Positions 41,446 through 55,556 of a stretch of DNA of 64,000 nucleotides are shown in pieces; positions within the stretch are counted from its first letter, which is position 1, and each line of letters opens with the position of its first letter. The translations under genes and the position numbers were made by a program. The DNA is from Glandiceps talaboti. Its lineage: Eukaryota > Hemichordata > Enteropneusta > Spengelidae. Below the pieces are notes generated by a model, which worked only from the letters and a program-made list of their open reading frames with translations, did no database searches and had not been told where the DNA came from. Location of the stretch: NCBI RefSeq assembly GCF_964340395.1, contig NC_135570.1:5602322-5666321 (forward strand), read 5' to 3'.

Positions 41446-42408
41446 GACAATAATTTCCCACTTTACTTCAAACTGTGGAAAATTTAATTTATTTTCCATG
41501 TTCATAAATTATTCTTGTGCAGATATACTTATATATACAAGCGTTCTCCACATTCAGTGGACTAATCATGACCTACAGATGTGAGAGTATTAATTTTGTT
41601 ACTTTATCTTTTTACTACAATGTACTTATCTTTTGACTTAAGTTGTAGTGACAAGACAGTTCCCTTTCAAAATAGGTCACTCATATTTTCCTTGGCTGAA
41701 AAATATTCGGGAATAGTAAACAATTACTACCACCTCACAAAAAAGTAGAAAATATTTTCATCTTAGGTACCCACATAAATTTTCAGAGAAATATATAAAC
41801 TATCAGAAAGGAAATAGTCTAATAATTTTTGACATAAAATTTTAGGCCTATAAATGGTTTACACAACTCTATGGAGACTTGTGCATCAGATTTAATGGTA
41901 AAAATATATATGTATGAGGACCTATACACATGAAATAAGTTAACACAAATAAAACTGTACAATACATATTTTTACAGGAGATTTTGTCTAGCTTGCAAAT
42001 GAGCCAATGATTCTAACAAAGGAGCATTGTTTGCATACCATTCTGATATCAAAATCATGGTTTGATTGTTTGTATTTGTTGTTATGACTTATAGCATATT
42101 ATTATTAACAATTCTGTATATGACAAAGGAAAGTAATGTAAGTTACTATCGGAGAATAATAATTTTGTGACAATTTTCAACATGTTGGGTTTAGGCTAAC
42201 CGGTAAAGTTAGTGATGCCATTTACAACGACCATAAAGGTAGACGTTCTCGTAGTTTTACTACACAGTCATATGTACAGTGTACCTGCATCCACAGGATT
42301 ACACATCGTGACTGTCACACTGAGTCATTGAGTCACAAAATCTCGTTGTGTGAGAATGTTTGAGTTCACGCCGCTTTCTCCAAAACAAACATTTTTACGT
42401 CTACTTAC

Positions 42409-42610
42409 TGAAACTGCGTCCGAAGTCGTTCGACTTGCTTGAGTCGTCTCTTCACACTCCCACCACCAACATTTATAACAAAGAACAGGAAATCTCATAT
42501 AATTCGAACTTGAAGGTCAGTGATGAATGAATGACTGAACTGGTGCGACCTTTCAACTTTCACCTTTAAAAGGTGGAGTAAGGCGCCCTCAACCAGCTAG
42601 CCCGTGAGTA
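42409..42610 (-). promoter_or_regulatory. IKK 5' UTR exon and promoter region
   Basis: On the minus strand a donor (TTTCA then GTAAGTAG) ends an exon at 42409. No coding frame continues from it to the first coding exon, whose acceptor lies 14 nt before the ATG. The exon holds a short upstream open frame, ATG plus five codons and stop (MLVVGV). Upstream sequence to about 42600 is CG-richer than its surroundings and likely contains the start site. The exact start is not defined by the sequence. Confidence 0.55.
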
Positions 42611-43830
42611 ACGTTTTTAGTATGGAAGACCCGGACTGCGACCTGCAACTTGCACAACTGCGACTTGCGCCTGCCAGTTGCACAACTGAGACTTAATTGT
42701 TCTATTTTATTTTAGGATATTTTTGGGTTATTTTAGGGGCGCCTTTAAGATACAGCACGTCAGGCAGGTAGTATATTCTTTTCGAATCCGGCTAACGGTT
42801 CGCGTATTTATACATAGCTCGACATCACGCGTCCAGGGAGCACTCATATGCCCTCCCCCCCTAAGATTCTTTTAATTTGAGTTTTGTTGTTTCTTTATCT
42901 TAGAACAATTTCAAGTACTAAACACTGAAATATATTTTCTCTGACTGCCTATTCAGTGGTCTTGAATTCATGGACCTGGGAGTGAAAGAACATCACTACA
43001 AGATCATAGATCTTATGGTCTTTCTACTGTGCCGTTGTCAACATCTATGAATCTTTACAAAATTTTAATGACAAACTAATGTTACAACAAACTGCTTATG
43101 GACTAATCCCTGATAACATTCTTCGATCAGAACAATAGTGGTGTATATATCTTAAGTTCTTTTAAAAGTTAAACATTTAATTTTTATCACAATGTTGTTA
43201 ATACCATGGAAAAGAGGTGGATTTAGACAGTCAGTTTACAGGCATTGTTGTTTATGTCTCAAACACCAATTTTGGTTATAACTTTGTCAAAGTAAACGTA
43301 ACAGCCAAAAAGAAATCGCGCCGTGTACACCTGCACTACATTGGATTTTAATCAGATTGGGCCGACAGAAGCCAGTTATGTTCCATACAAGCCCGCCCCC
43401 TTGTGGTCGGAAAATAAACCAATTTTACTAGACATATCTAGAGCAGCCAGTCGTTCCAGAGTAGACTCATACACGTTAACCAGTTCAAATATTTGTTGTT
43501 AATCATAGATACAAGAATGGGGAAAGAAATAATCCGGAGATAGTAATTATAACGGGGATATATCAGTCAAAATATTTGGTTAACTTTCCACCTTTTATAT
43601 TTTTGGTTTGCTTTCAGTTTTTTTCATGCAGAGGATTATTAAGTATGTTAATGTTATGTTAATTGCATATGGTTTGATAAAATGTTACTACACATATGAC
43701 TTAAACGAACCCTTCACCGCACCCTGCTTTTATCGATATCTCAGGTTGTCTGAGCAAGAGTGTTGTGTCAGGAGAGTTAATCAATAGCGCCACCAACGTA
43801 CAATTGTTATCGACATGTACTAGAAATTAC
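42611..43830. other. intergenic, no gene seen
   Basis: Starts with short internal repeats of TTGCACAACTG(C/A)GAC at 42640-42690. The rest is AT-rich with no recognisable exon. Confidence 0.5.
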
Positions 43831-43835
43831 ACACG

Positions 43836-43866
43836 GGTTGTTTGTTTGTTTGTTTGTTTGTTTGAG
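43836..43866. repeat. (GTTT)n microsatellite
   Basis: About seven GTTT units. Confidence 0.95.
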
Positions 43867-44329
43867 TGACGCTTTGCACAAACTATGAAACACACGACAA
43901 ACTCACACAGCGAAGGAATAAAAGACATACATTTATATGAACAAATTAGAGGGGTTTTCCTGCCGATTAAAAAAAAACCATTGAATTTCTGTCGGTTGGA
44001 ATGATGATGCTTGGTATAAAAAAAAAAGTCATCGTTCAAAACCGGCGAATATATTGGGTTTTTTTTTGTTTTTTTTTAAAACGTTTGTTTTTATCCTTAC
44101 TAGAATGTTGCCTTGATTGTCTTTGTTTTTGTTTTTTAAATGTCCAGGAAATATTTTAATGTTTAATATAAACGTATTTAATTTTTAAAAAAAAAATTTC
44201 AAACTTGACTTTGAAATGTTTTTAATTATTCTTTATTTCATTTAATTTTAAAGTCTTCTGTTGTTGACAATTAAATTTTCTATGGCAATATGTATCTGCT
44301 CCTACTATAGAATACCAAACTTAGGGCAC

Positions 44330-44900
44330 CAAAAAATATTCATGACAGTAATAAGTAGTTTGGAGTCATGAATATTCATTCTTCATCTAATACATATTCA
44401 TGTCTGCTGAAACCCGCGAAGCAACAGAGGACCATTGCTAGAACAATAGAGGTGAAATTATATAGTTTCAATTTGTTGTTTCTTGGTAATCGAGCGAACT
44501 TTATGTGAAATCATGAAATGACTCCCGGCCCAGAACTAAAACCTTTATGAAATGTTTCCAGGAGTGGCGGTCTCCTTTATGTTTTTCTACGAATATATCA
44601 TTGCTAAATATATTGCATAATGAAGTACTGTGATGACGTAAACAGTGACATTAGAACAATTCAAGATTCCATGTTTTACTACAAATGATACATAACTTTC
44701 ATAATATATTGTCAGAACGAGTATAAATGGGTTTGTGGAGGTAATTAGCTACGTCCATTGTAAATCATGTGCTAATTAATTGCATTCAGATATTGAAACA
44801 ATTTGTCATTTCCCCGAGTTCGACTGTGTTCTATTTAAAATTTGTGATCATGATTACATACTTTATCAACTACAGTAAGCTTCGAATCAGCCTCGAGCTC
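44330..44900. promoter_or_regulatory. candidate enhancer-like AT-rich motif cluster
   Basis: Non-repetitive sequence with three ATATTCAT/ATTCATG words at 44336-44402, TAATTAG at 44742-44748, CCATTGT at 44756-44762, CTAATTAATTGC at 44772-44783 and AAACAATTTG soon after. The spacing suggests homeodomain/POU and SOX sites. AT-rich DNA yields such words by chance, so this is only a candidate. Confidence 0.25.
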
Positions 44901-46237
44901 CATAGAAGGATGCATTGACACGACAAGCGAGAGAACCAGCACATTCTATATGAGCCTATGTCGACCATCTCCAGCTCATCGCGGAGGCGACCTTAAAATT
45001 GTTGAATAAAAACATTTGCAATCGTCCATCCAATAAAACTATTTCCATTCGCTCTTTTCAGCAGGCAATCGTGTGTGATTATCACAGTTGGGACAACTAC
45101 GCTCTCCAGAGATTAGAATTATATTCATTGAAAATTGGATTGAAGTAGTGGTAAAAATGTCTCATTATAATGGAATCTAATTCATACTAATCAACGTAGA
45201 GGTTGGCGGTGGAGTTCCAGTTTAAGTCATTACTGAGATGACAAAATAAGATATTAAAACTACTGCTGCACTTAAGATGCTCTTTTCAAATGCCCTGAAT
45301 TTTAATCGAATGTTCTTACAAGTCCTTACTTCCCTTATGGTTTACACTTTACTAGTGGAGGGTCTTTGAACACTTATAAGTAATGTAAAGGGCTCTTCAT
45401 ACATGCAATTGGGTACCCTCCCATGCAATTTAAGTCACCTGTTGACGTAATTACATCACTTGTGTACAAATAAGATTCACTTAGATGTATCACGTACAGG
45501 TTTTGGTGGTAATTTCTAAATCAAAACAAATTTCTGCGCTACCAAGGGCGAAATGCTTTGTTTGATGTAGAGAGCTTCTTGAAGATACTAACAACAGAAC
45601 ATTGTCAAGTCTTTGGGCTAAAGCTGTGTCGGAGATGTCATAAGGTGCACTTCATTTATACATGTACAGTAATGTAGTAATGATGCTGTCACTGAACAAA
45701 AACCACACTGATCATGCTTTTAAATAGTGTTCTATATATATCTTATGATAGTGTGTATTCTTTGGTTTTGTTGATAATGGTGAAGAAACACACACATAAC
45801 ATTGCATGCTACCTTTTTAGAATGTTTTAAATATACTAACATCTATGACGGTGTATCGAATCCACTGTATGATGAGGCTAGGGACATGACTAGTTCAACC
45901 TCTCTGTTATCTGTGTAAAGCTGTGTGCTATATTATCCTTGGACCTGCGAGCCACTGATATATTCGTCTTAATAACACAGGACAGACGTATACCCCCAGG
46001 GGGAAATTTGAAACTATGAGGCAAACTGACTTATGTGTAACCTAATATGCAGTAAACCGTTATACTGTCATATGATACACAATATGACTGACTAGTCAAA
46101 TATAATCTTTTGGATACTCAAACACGCAACTTGGTAGTCTGTTATATTTCTAGATAATGTATATTTTATAACAGGTTAAACTCCATCATTCAACACTTCT
46201 GAATTAAATATAAAATAGAAGTCAGGTAAACTGACAC
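44901..46237. other. intergenic, no gene seen
   Basis: Unique AT-rich sequence with no open frame longer than 60 codons. Confidence 0.5.
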
Positions 46238-46735
46238 AGAATGTTGTCTGGCTCAACAAAAATCTCACTAATAGTGCTACATTTTATCATCTGGCTCAAC
46301 ACAAATTTTACCAACAGTGCTATATTTCATTGTCTGGCTTGACAAAAGTCTTTGTAAAATTGCTACATTTTATCCTCTGGGTCGGCAAAAGTTTTACTAA
46401 ACATTGCTTGCTAACATTGCTACATTTTATCGTCTGCCTCAACAACAACAATCTTACTAACATTGCTACATTTTATCGTATCCCTCAACAACAATCTTGC
46501 TAAGATTGCCACATTTTAACGTCTGCCTCAGCAATAATCTTGCTAACATTGCTACATTTTGTCGTCTGCCTCAGCAATAATCTTGCTAACATTGCTACAT
46601 TTTATCGTCTGCCTCAGCAATAATCTTGCTAACATTGCTACATTTTATCGTCTGCCTCAGCAATAATCTTGCTAACATTGCTACATTTTGTCGTCTGCCT
46701 TAGCAACAATCTTACTAACATATTGCTACATTTCA
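46238..46735. repeat. ~43-bp minisatellite, ~11 units
   Basis: Consensus GTCTGCCTCAGCAATAATCT then TGCTAACATTGCTACATTTT and ATC. Units at the right end (46510-46700) are almost identical. Units at the left (46238-46400) are diverged and of variable length. Confidence 0.92.
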
Positions 46736-47144
46736 GATACTACAACTGAAACATTGTGACCTCTATCACTCAATAATTCAAAGTGGCGCCTCTGCTCAAT
46801 AAGTGTTGACCAAACTGTCTGGTGTCTACTCAATAGTCACATCCCAATACAGTAGGAAAGACTGAGCTAATCATTCACGCTTCAAAGTCTATGAATCTTA
46901 CATTGTTGCAAATAATTCGCTTTACACAAATACCTTAAATCCAATTACTACATGATGCATTGGGATTTTTGATGAATTTCTTATCTACGTATCTTAAATT
47001 TACCTAACTAATTTGATGAAAATGGAGTTTGACATCCAATCAGTCCTGCAATCATGTTTCCCCTTTTTGATTGCCAATCAGAAGTTTGTTTGATTCTTGA
47101 TTTACTCGTAGGTACACTCACGAATTGTATAGCTTTATGTCCAG

Positions 47145-47400
47145 AGATACATGCTATGAGTAAACTTGTATCATCATATACTATGAATAAACTTGTGTCA
47201 GACTATAGGCGTGGGTGGAGGGTCTATGGTCAGACATATTGACTATGAGTAAACGTATGTCAGACATACAGACTATAAGTAAACTTGTATTAAGCATATA
47301 TACTATAAGTAAACTTGTGTCAGACATATAGACTATGAGTAATCTTATGTCAGACATACAGACTATCAGTAAACTTGTGTCTGACATATAGACTATAAGA
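47145..47400. repeat. ~28-31-bp tandem repeat, ~8-9 units
   Basis: Units of ACTATGAGTAAACTTGTGTC then AGACATATAG with point changes. The minus-strand frame rich in MSDTSLLIVY is a repeat artefact. Confidence 0.9.
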
Positions 47401-49730
47401 CGTCAAATGTGCCTTGATAATGATTCTATATACTCAATATTAATTCTTTTAAATGATTCCAATACATCAATATTGACTATGACTCATACGTTTTATTTAT
47501 TGTTTGTTCTCCGGTCCTGAACATGTCTGATGATACAGCGTTTTGTGGGAACTCTTGTTGTTGTATTTGCAGCATGGGACTAGTTCTCGTGGATTTTCCT
47601 AAATTAATAAACAACATCTTCCAGTAAATTATGCATAACAAGCCTATGGCCCTGTACATACAAAATGCATTTTAATGTTAAGCTTTAGGCATTGCGGTTA
47701 ATCCACACACACCACAAGATATAGCTTTTTAAGTAAAGTGCTGTACAAGGCCGAAGGTATTATCAAAGCATGTTAGGGACAGTCGACATGGGTTAAACAT
47801 GTGATGAAAGTAGCAACATTTTTATGTATGTACTTAAAGATGCCTTTAATGTGAACTCCATTATACAACTTAGGGGTACTCGCTAAGCAAAACGGTAATG
47901 TGTTAGACTTTACTGCGAGAACATTACACCATCAAGACATGGTTTGAATTCTATCACGTACATTTCCCTGTAAATTATGATTAATATTTAATTTACTTTG
48001 GCGACCTGTGACATACCAGAGTTAATCGAAGCTGACGCCGATCTCACCAATATATATATGCCATCCAACCTGTGAAAATCGATACAATATACGTCGAGGT
48101 ATGTATTAATCTTGGTTACAAAGTACTCGACATGATGCGTCCGTCTACTGAATTTGATCAAATTTAACACCTTATACATTTTAAATCTTACTGTTTTGTT
48201 ACATATGAAGTTTAGCTCAAAGTCCCTCACTTTTCTCGTTTGTTGATGACTTTAATTAACCTCAATGACATTCTGATCATGTAATATTCATTATGTATTC
48301 ACTGCTGTTACCTATGAGATGCCAATAATATGTACCGTGCCCTGGATATATTGTATAGATTGTATTAGATTTAAATGGACATGTGCTGGAATTGAACACT
48401 TTTTCTATCGTTGTAAAAGTCGGTCCTACAACTTCGATTTCTGATACTTTTTGGAACCCTTTCCGTGTTCATGTTTCGAAAACTACTTATTTGATCAAAT
48501 GAAAGAAACACTTTTAGGGGAACAACTAAGAAGTCCAACATTTACGTTTTGAATTATTTCATTCAATGTCACTTTTTAATATTTAGTCAGAGACTGTAGT
48601 AATACGAATTCTTATAAAAGGTAGAGATAAGTGGGTGACGTCACATCAGTTATGACGTCATCCTGTTGTCTTTGTACAGTGCAATATGATAGTTCTTTGG
48701 GATTAAAAATGACCCAAATAGAACAGGCTTCGAGATACGTGTACCAAGCAAATTCAAATGAGATCGTGGACCACATAACTTGTACATCTCAAAGAGTACA
48801 TGAGGAGGACCTTTTTGCTCTTACCCTGCTATTAACGTATCAGCCTGACATTTGAAATGGAATGATCACTGACAGCGAGGAAGTAGATATATATAGGTTT
48901 TAGCTCACGACTTAGATATTTGTTCGGTTGTGGTATAATGAAGTAATGGATGTCGTATGTTTGTCGTCATAAAGGCTTCTACAATCTACACAGAAGCCAG
49001 ACAAAAAAAGTAAGAAGAAATTAAAAGCACAATTTGCCAAACCGACGAGTCAGCTGTAGTCGTACCACGCTGAGATTGATATTTCCAAAGACGCCGTATT
49101 CAATGATACTATAACTCCACATGGATGGCAACGTGCTGGGAAACAATATGCATGTCCTTTTCTATACGCCCTTATATATAGCTAATGTCATTCAATGCAA
49201 AAACGTCGAGCCACAAAGTGTAGCATAGGAAACATAGCACATGCATGTGCATAAATATAAAGTTTACAACACGCAGAAAGAAACCTCGTTATGAAAATAA
49301 GCTATACTAGGAAGATGTAACCACAGAACCCCCAATGTCGTCATCGAAGCATCATATTTAACTACAGTGCTATTCAAAGTCATATTCTGCTCATGAGCAA
49401 TGCCACGTGTAATCGTAAAACCAGATAAACCTGTTAAGTTCTAACACCCAGTATGAAATTAAACCCTTTTTTGTACCCATTTACTAAATTTCTAACATAA
49501 TATTATAATCTAGAATCGTAACATAGAGAATATGTTAGTATTGAGTATCTTTAAACATGTTATTAGCCTATATCTCACTAACTTGCTTCATCATGTCTCA
49601 CTGCTTGCAGTGAATGTTATTAATGTTATTAAAGTGAATGTTACACAATGCATAGATATTTCAAAGCGATACAGAATTTTCGCATGACTAACAGGATCTG
49701 ACGGACATTATTATCTCTGCATACTTGTCC
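47401..49730. other. intergenic, no gene seen apart from a TATA/CRE cluster
   Basis: Unique sequence. The frames at 47988-48230 and 48631-48855 match nothing I recognise. The regulatory cluster at 48613-48660 is listed separately. Confidence 0.5.
48613..48660 (+). promoter_or_regulatory. TATA box with two perfect CRE palindromes
   Basis: TATAAAAG at 48613-48620 is followed by TGACGTCA at 48636-48643 and 48653-48660, the consensus CREB/ATF site, 17 bp apart. Two perfect 8-mers so close are not expected by chance. The CREs fall downstream of the TATA box on the plus strand, so this may instead be a distal element. Confidence 0.5.
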
Positions 49731-52700
49731 CTATATGAACTGAACTGAACTGAACTGACCTAATCGGTATATCTCATTTAAATCAAATATCCTGTTAGTT
49801 ATTGTGTACACACGACAATTCATTACAAATCATTTATTGAATACAGATTGAGGCAGTTTTAGCTGGACTTTCCTTATTAACCTTGCCAAAATAAGATCAA
49901 TGCCCATCTTAATCATCTTGGAATACAAACTCAATGTGATCAATTACGTTGTCAGGAACACATATAGACCACTTAGTACACCTTAAAATGATGATTGAGA
50001 CACATAAATGTATCAATCGAAGTAAATTAACGAGTGGCCAGGTGTCAAATCAAAGTCCAGGTGTCATATCAAACACTTGTAGGCGAAAGTGTTGGGAAAA
50101 CATCACAGTGTATGTAACCCTGGCAATAATGGAGTTGACTGAGTGGGAAATAACATGTAATCTATGAATACCTAACGCAAAAGGATTAAAGCTTCTCCTT
50201 CAAAGGGAATACTTTGCTGCAAGAGCGGAGCCACGGAATAATCCGTGATACATTTCGGCCAAACAATTTCAAAATTGACAATTAGTCTAATCTAATTTCC
50301 CTTTATTGCAACTTCAAATGGATTATTTCACTGGCCAGAATGTATCATGGATTCATAGAATGAATGCTAGGAAACCATCTGAAATTCACCTGGGCATAAT
50401 ATGACAACTGTTTAAGAAGTTACCGGTGTTTATGTTAAGGTAGTAGGAGCCGCAGAAAAATGTCCTAAACCTTTGCTGTTAATTTGTTCAAGAAAACCTT
50501 AAGTAATGTATTCTCAGTAAAACCAAGAAAGAAAATCAGAGGTTACCATATAATTGTTTTAGATAGATGTTAAAAACTATATCAAAATTAATTCAAGTTT
50601 AGAAACCACAGTGTTAGTTCTTTCGGAAAATAAAAGATTGGTAGATTTCCTTGAAACAAGGCGGTGACATCAAAATTTATTTTTATTCTTTCACGAGGAC
50701 AAGGAACAAACTTTTATGTTTGGAGAAATTGTAAAATCTTTGATTCCTAGGGAATTGGTTTACAAGGCGCATTCTACCATAATTATGTGGAGATTATAAA
50801 CACAGGGATACAGTCTGTTTTATTGAATAGTTTTCAGTAGTTTTTCGGTTCATTGTGAAATGATATACTAACTTTGATATTTTGCATAGCTAATAATACA
50901 TGCCACTTGTATAATTAAATTCAACGACTCTGGCCTACTGTACCAAGGTGTATGTCACTCATGAACCTGCTTAAGTCAAGAAATGCGAAAAATATAAGCT
51001 TATACTCGTCAAACTTTAAATTTACAAAATCAGTTTTTTTTCTAACAGACAGACTACTTCTTGACAAGTTTCAATGAAGGAGACTTGCTACTTAAACAAC
51101 AAGGGGTGACCTCTGACTCGGAATGTATGTACGTTAAGATAAAACTAGATTGCATAGAAAGATATGTTGAAAGAAAATAATTAAAGTACATATATTTGAA
51201 TCCCAGATGTGGCACATTTACTGATACCGTGTTGAGGTGAAATAAATTAAATACTAGTATTCCAACTAAAACTGTATATCATTTCTTCCCAAGACGACTT
51301 ATTGAAACAACCTTTATGAAGACTTACGGTTACGTTTACAGTTGATTTGTTGAAGGAAAGTGACATCTGTCGACATATCCACTCTATTTTAAAATAATCT
51401 GGTTTTCTACTAACTTTCAGTAATATAGTAACAGGTATTCCATAATTTCGAAGAGACACCTACAATATATCTTTATTCTGTTCAATTTCCTTCGTCACAT
51501 AAAGGAGAGATTATCAATCGTGTAAACGCAAAATAACACATGTATGTATTATTCCTCTTCTTTCTTCACGGAGAATCAATCGATGGGTAGTTATCGTTCA
51601 TGAATAGCCTTTGACACCGTATACGTGATCGAGACCCCCACTTTTCAATGTGTTTTACAAGTGAAATGTTTACAACGTGTAAACACAGTGCGACCATGGG
51701 TAGGATTTGCGTTTAAGGGAGGTTTCTCAGGTGTATTATCTCATGTGTAAAGAATTTAAGGAAGGTACGTGTGTACAATAAGTTGTTTGTAAATTCCAGC
51801 AATGCAAGTGAAGTGAGATACACGTTTTATGAACAAACATGGCTATTGACTTTCATTTGTATTGAAATTGTAATTTTACACGTACTTTGACAAAGTATAA
51901 CGTTATTTCTCTGTTCACCTCTATTTACTCCAAAGCCTTGAAGATATTTTTGTATATTTTATTTTTTTCATGTTTTAAATATGTCTAATTTTACAATTAT
52001 TGTGATTTTGTTGCCATGACAACTGATAATTATGACTAGTTTTTAAAACCCAGTAAAATTAATAATAAGTTCTTGCTTATGGTGGTTTTCAGGCAAAATA
52101 CTTTCTTCAAAACATTATGTTGTCACAGGAATATATTTGAGCAGATTTTTCAGCATAGTTTTATGTTATCATGGAACTGTCCTGTTTTAGACAATTTGTG
52201 TTACAATGGACATGCCTACCCCATAAATGCTAGAAGTAAGGAAATAGTTTTCTAAAATTGTTGCTTAGTTTTACGTCTAATTTTGAAAATTCACATATGT
52301 GGGAAGTCAATCGTACTTTTCGTGATATCAACGGTATGAGAACTCAGACGGTGGTTTATGGTTCACCCACCATATCAGAACCCAAATTTACGGTGTATAA
52401 GAGTGTCTCGTGTATCTACATTTTGGATTTGCACGATAACCATGATGTGCATGCCACCATCCTGTTTACAATTTCACATCGTCTCAAACACTTGCATGAA
52501 AAGAACTACCGGTGGCAGCAATGTTTATGATTTTAATAATTAAGGGTTGAGCATGGAGTGAAGAATAGAGAGTATGGCTTACAAACGAGTATTGATGTGT
52601 AACTTACAATACAGTACAATACGAGAACAGAGCAAAGTTGAATACAGCCATAAAGAGTCAAAAAGAATTCAGTAGAGTAATCAATAATCAGTTTCTATCA

Positions 52701-53250
52701 GCTGTACTGAAACGATTGCAAATCTTCAGTTCGTCCATTAGTGAATCTGAATTTGAAAGTGACATGACAAGTACAGCTTTGTGCCTGGAAGTGAAAATCA
52801 ATTATTTCGCAATGCCCTTGAGAGCACATTTGAGTTGAACAGTCTCTTTCTTGTGTCAAAAATAAGTAAAAACTTGTGTTTGCTTAAGTGGTATCATTAG
52901 CATGTTACGTTGTAAAGTTGCCTTATATCTGGAATGCTGATGAGCTATTTACAAGTTTCTCATTAAATGAAACTGCAGGGAAATGTAAGGACCCCAGTGA
53001 TGAGTTAATCTTTTATATTAGCTAAGATAACGACAGTTTAAATTGATCAGTAACGCTAAATGCTCAAGCTATTGCCCACTTTCCTGTCTAACATCTATAG
53101 ACATGGATATCTTTTCTCTCGGGCCGGCACTCATAGCACATTGCAGGTTAGTGTTTACTGGCGCTGTTTGATACGGTCATGCAGAAACCAACAAGAGACT
53201 GCACATTCTACACCTTATGATAGCAAGGACGCAAATTCTTGATCAACCAA
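49731..53250. other. intergenic, no gene seen
   Basis: Starts with a short (CTGAA)n run at 49739-49757. The remainder is unique AT-rich DNA. Frames at 49949-50167, 52258-52530 and 52638-52838 have no recognisable features. Confidence 0.5.
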
Positions 53251-53254
53251 GTAA

Positions 53255-53440
53255 ATGTACTGCAACTAGACGCAGACATGCGGTGCCAATATTTTCATGT
53301 CTGCATTTGATATCTGCATGGTGACACATTAGTTTTTTGTCTTAGACAAAACGTAGTAAGAATCTGTAGTTATTCAAGACAACATGTAGTAAGAATCTGT
53401 ATTTATTCAATCTTGCTGTCTTAGAGTGTATCATCTGCAG
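53255..53440. repeat. dispersed repeat, family 3 copy
   Basis: Homologous to 25640-25790. This copy has an internal duplication of CA(A/G)ACATGTAGTAAGAATCTG (53343-53405). Confidence 0.65.
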
Positions 53441-55555
53441 TTTCGTAAGGTTTTTGTGGGATTGTATCAACTAGAACACTAAAATGCACGCATTTGATTT
53501 GTCTATAACTGCTCCATGCTCTCCTGTAGACACTATACCCTGAAAGGAAAACGGAAAGACATGCAACGACTAAGCCTCAAAGAACCGTCATCAGCCTTCC
53601 ATTTTGTTGTGTAATTGCACAGACAAGGAAGAAAGTCTGTGGTAATTGCAAGTAATTTCAGAGCTACCTGTCGTGCTGCCGACAGCAATCTGGGTTCCAT
53701 GACAAGATTACAATCAACACTGTATTCAACGATTTCACTCTGCTTTCTATTTGATGGTAAAACATGGATCCCTGGAATTCGTGTACATGAATATCCCCAG
53801 GGATCCACAGGCTATATATCAAAATAACATGTTCCGTTGATAATGAGTTTTATTTGAGTCGAATGCATTTTTCGTGATATCAAAGATTATCGCAGTTTCT
53901 ACGGTAGCTGTACAGTCCATAATAGTACTTGCATCAAAATGTATGTTAACAATAATATTAAGCGTGAATATGTTGGAACCAAATGACGCGTGACACACCA
54001 GGAATATATCAGAGCTTGCAGTGTTCTCTGCAGTCATACTTTCAAGAGCACAGCGTATGACGTAAGTATGTACAAGTGTGCATTCACATGATTTTGTATT
54101 CTGCAAACCATCTCGCGCTCATTTGCATACAGATTTGGTTCATGCACAGAGCAATGTATATAAACCAGAATTATCATGCAGACTTTCCTAGCAATACACA
54201 CTTTTACTTTTCGAAGAATGTTGATCTCATCAAAAGTACTCCTAGACCAATGAAAGTTTGTCCTTTTGCAACGTCTGAAAGGATGAACATGTGTTGCATT
54301 GTGTGGGCAATGCTACTTCTTCAATGCTTCCTAATTTTGTGACAGGCCAAAATATAAATGTTGATCTATCAACGTCGCAAAGGTCTCACTGTAACTCAAC
54401 AAACATGTACACCTAACAAACAAGGTTTAAGACTTTAATTCCTTGTCTGACACAACCATAAGACTGAGAAGTACGTTCATCTCGTTAGAATTTACAGGTT
54501 ACCTATTCGTTGCTTTGTGAATACAACTGACTACTCTGCAGCATAGATGTGAATCCAATCATTATATAGTGTATCTTGCAGAGTTACATTACCTTGATAA
54601 AGTACACAATGTCATATATTTTGAAAAGATATATATGTAAGATCTACCTTCTTAGATTTTGTTGCAGCAGATTAAGTGGTGTCAAGTCTGTCATGTTGAA
54701 GCATTCCCGATAGCACATCTTCTTTAGATACAACTACACGTAAAACCTATAATTCTAACCTAATACGAATCTTAGTTCAAAAAAGAAATCTAAGTATTGC
54801 TAAGCTTTGCAGTCTCTAGATGTCATGTTTCCTAACTCATTTGCACGATTTAATGGAACTTGATGATTAGCATGAATACGGGAGTAATTTCCCTCTCCTG
54901 CAATTTGATATATACATGTCTGTTATTCTATCATCAATGACCCGTAGGACATCTTAGACTAGATATTTTGTTAATCTTACTCCGGTTCATTGTCAGAGTC
55001 AATTATAGTATTTACCAAGGAACAGGTAACATCTAAAAATCAAACAGCTATAGTTCCAAAATCATAAAGTGCAGACCTAAGGCATAACGCCAAATTGCGG
55101 GAGTTTGGAAAAGGGAAAAATGAAAGTAGAAATCCTTATGTTAGTGTAACATTCAAAGCTATACAACAGGTTTTAGAAGCGCTTTCAAAAGTAAACCAAC
55201 AGCATGCGTGTGAAAGAGGACTTACTTTGTGTAATGCACGGACAACCTCTACAAACCTAAGGTTATTCTGCTTTGAAATTAAAAGATCCATCAGGGAATT
55301 TAGATTATAGATACTTAGAAAAGAACAATACTACAGCAGTTAGAACACAAAAACAATCAAACTATGTGTGAAACTGCAGGAAATATTGCAATACAACAGA
55401 GAATTGAGAATAGTATTGTCTTCATTGAATTGACATACATGTATTACACGGAGAATGCGTGAAATATTGGTCCCACGGGATCTGAATGAATATCTACACA
55501 AATCGGTAAATCAATTGTGGTTGTCTAGCGATAAGATCATTTCATAAAATAGTAC
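53441..55555. other. intergenic, no gene seen
   Basis: Several overlapping 70-95-codon frames occur at 53533-54342 on both strands, with no domain, splice or codon-use support. Confidence 0.5.
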
Positions 55556-55556
55556 C

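Noticed and set aside
42488-42497. NF-kB-like site GGAAATCTCA in the IKK 5' exon
   Set aside because: Two mismatches to the kappa-B consensus, and single weak matches are expected by chance in AT-rich DNA.
53533-53827. Overlapping 70- and 91-codon frames on opposite strands
   Set aside because: Mutual overlap, no domain and no splice support.
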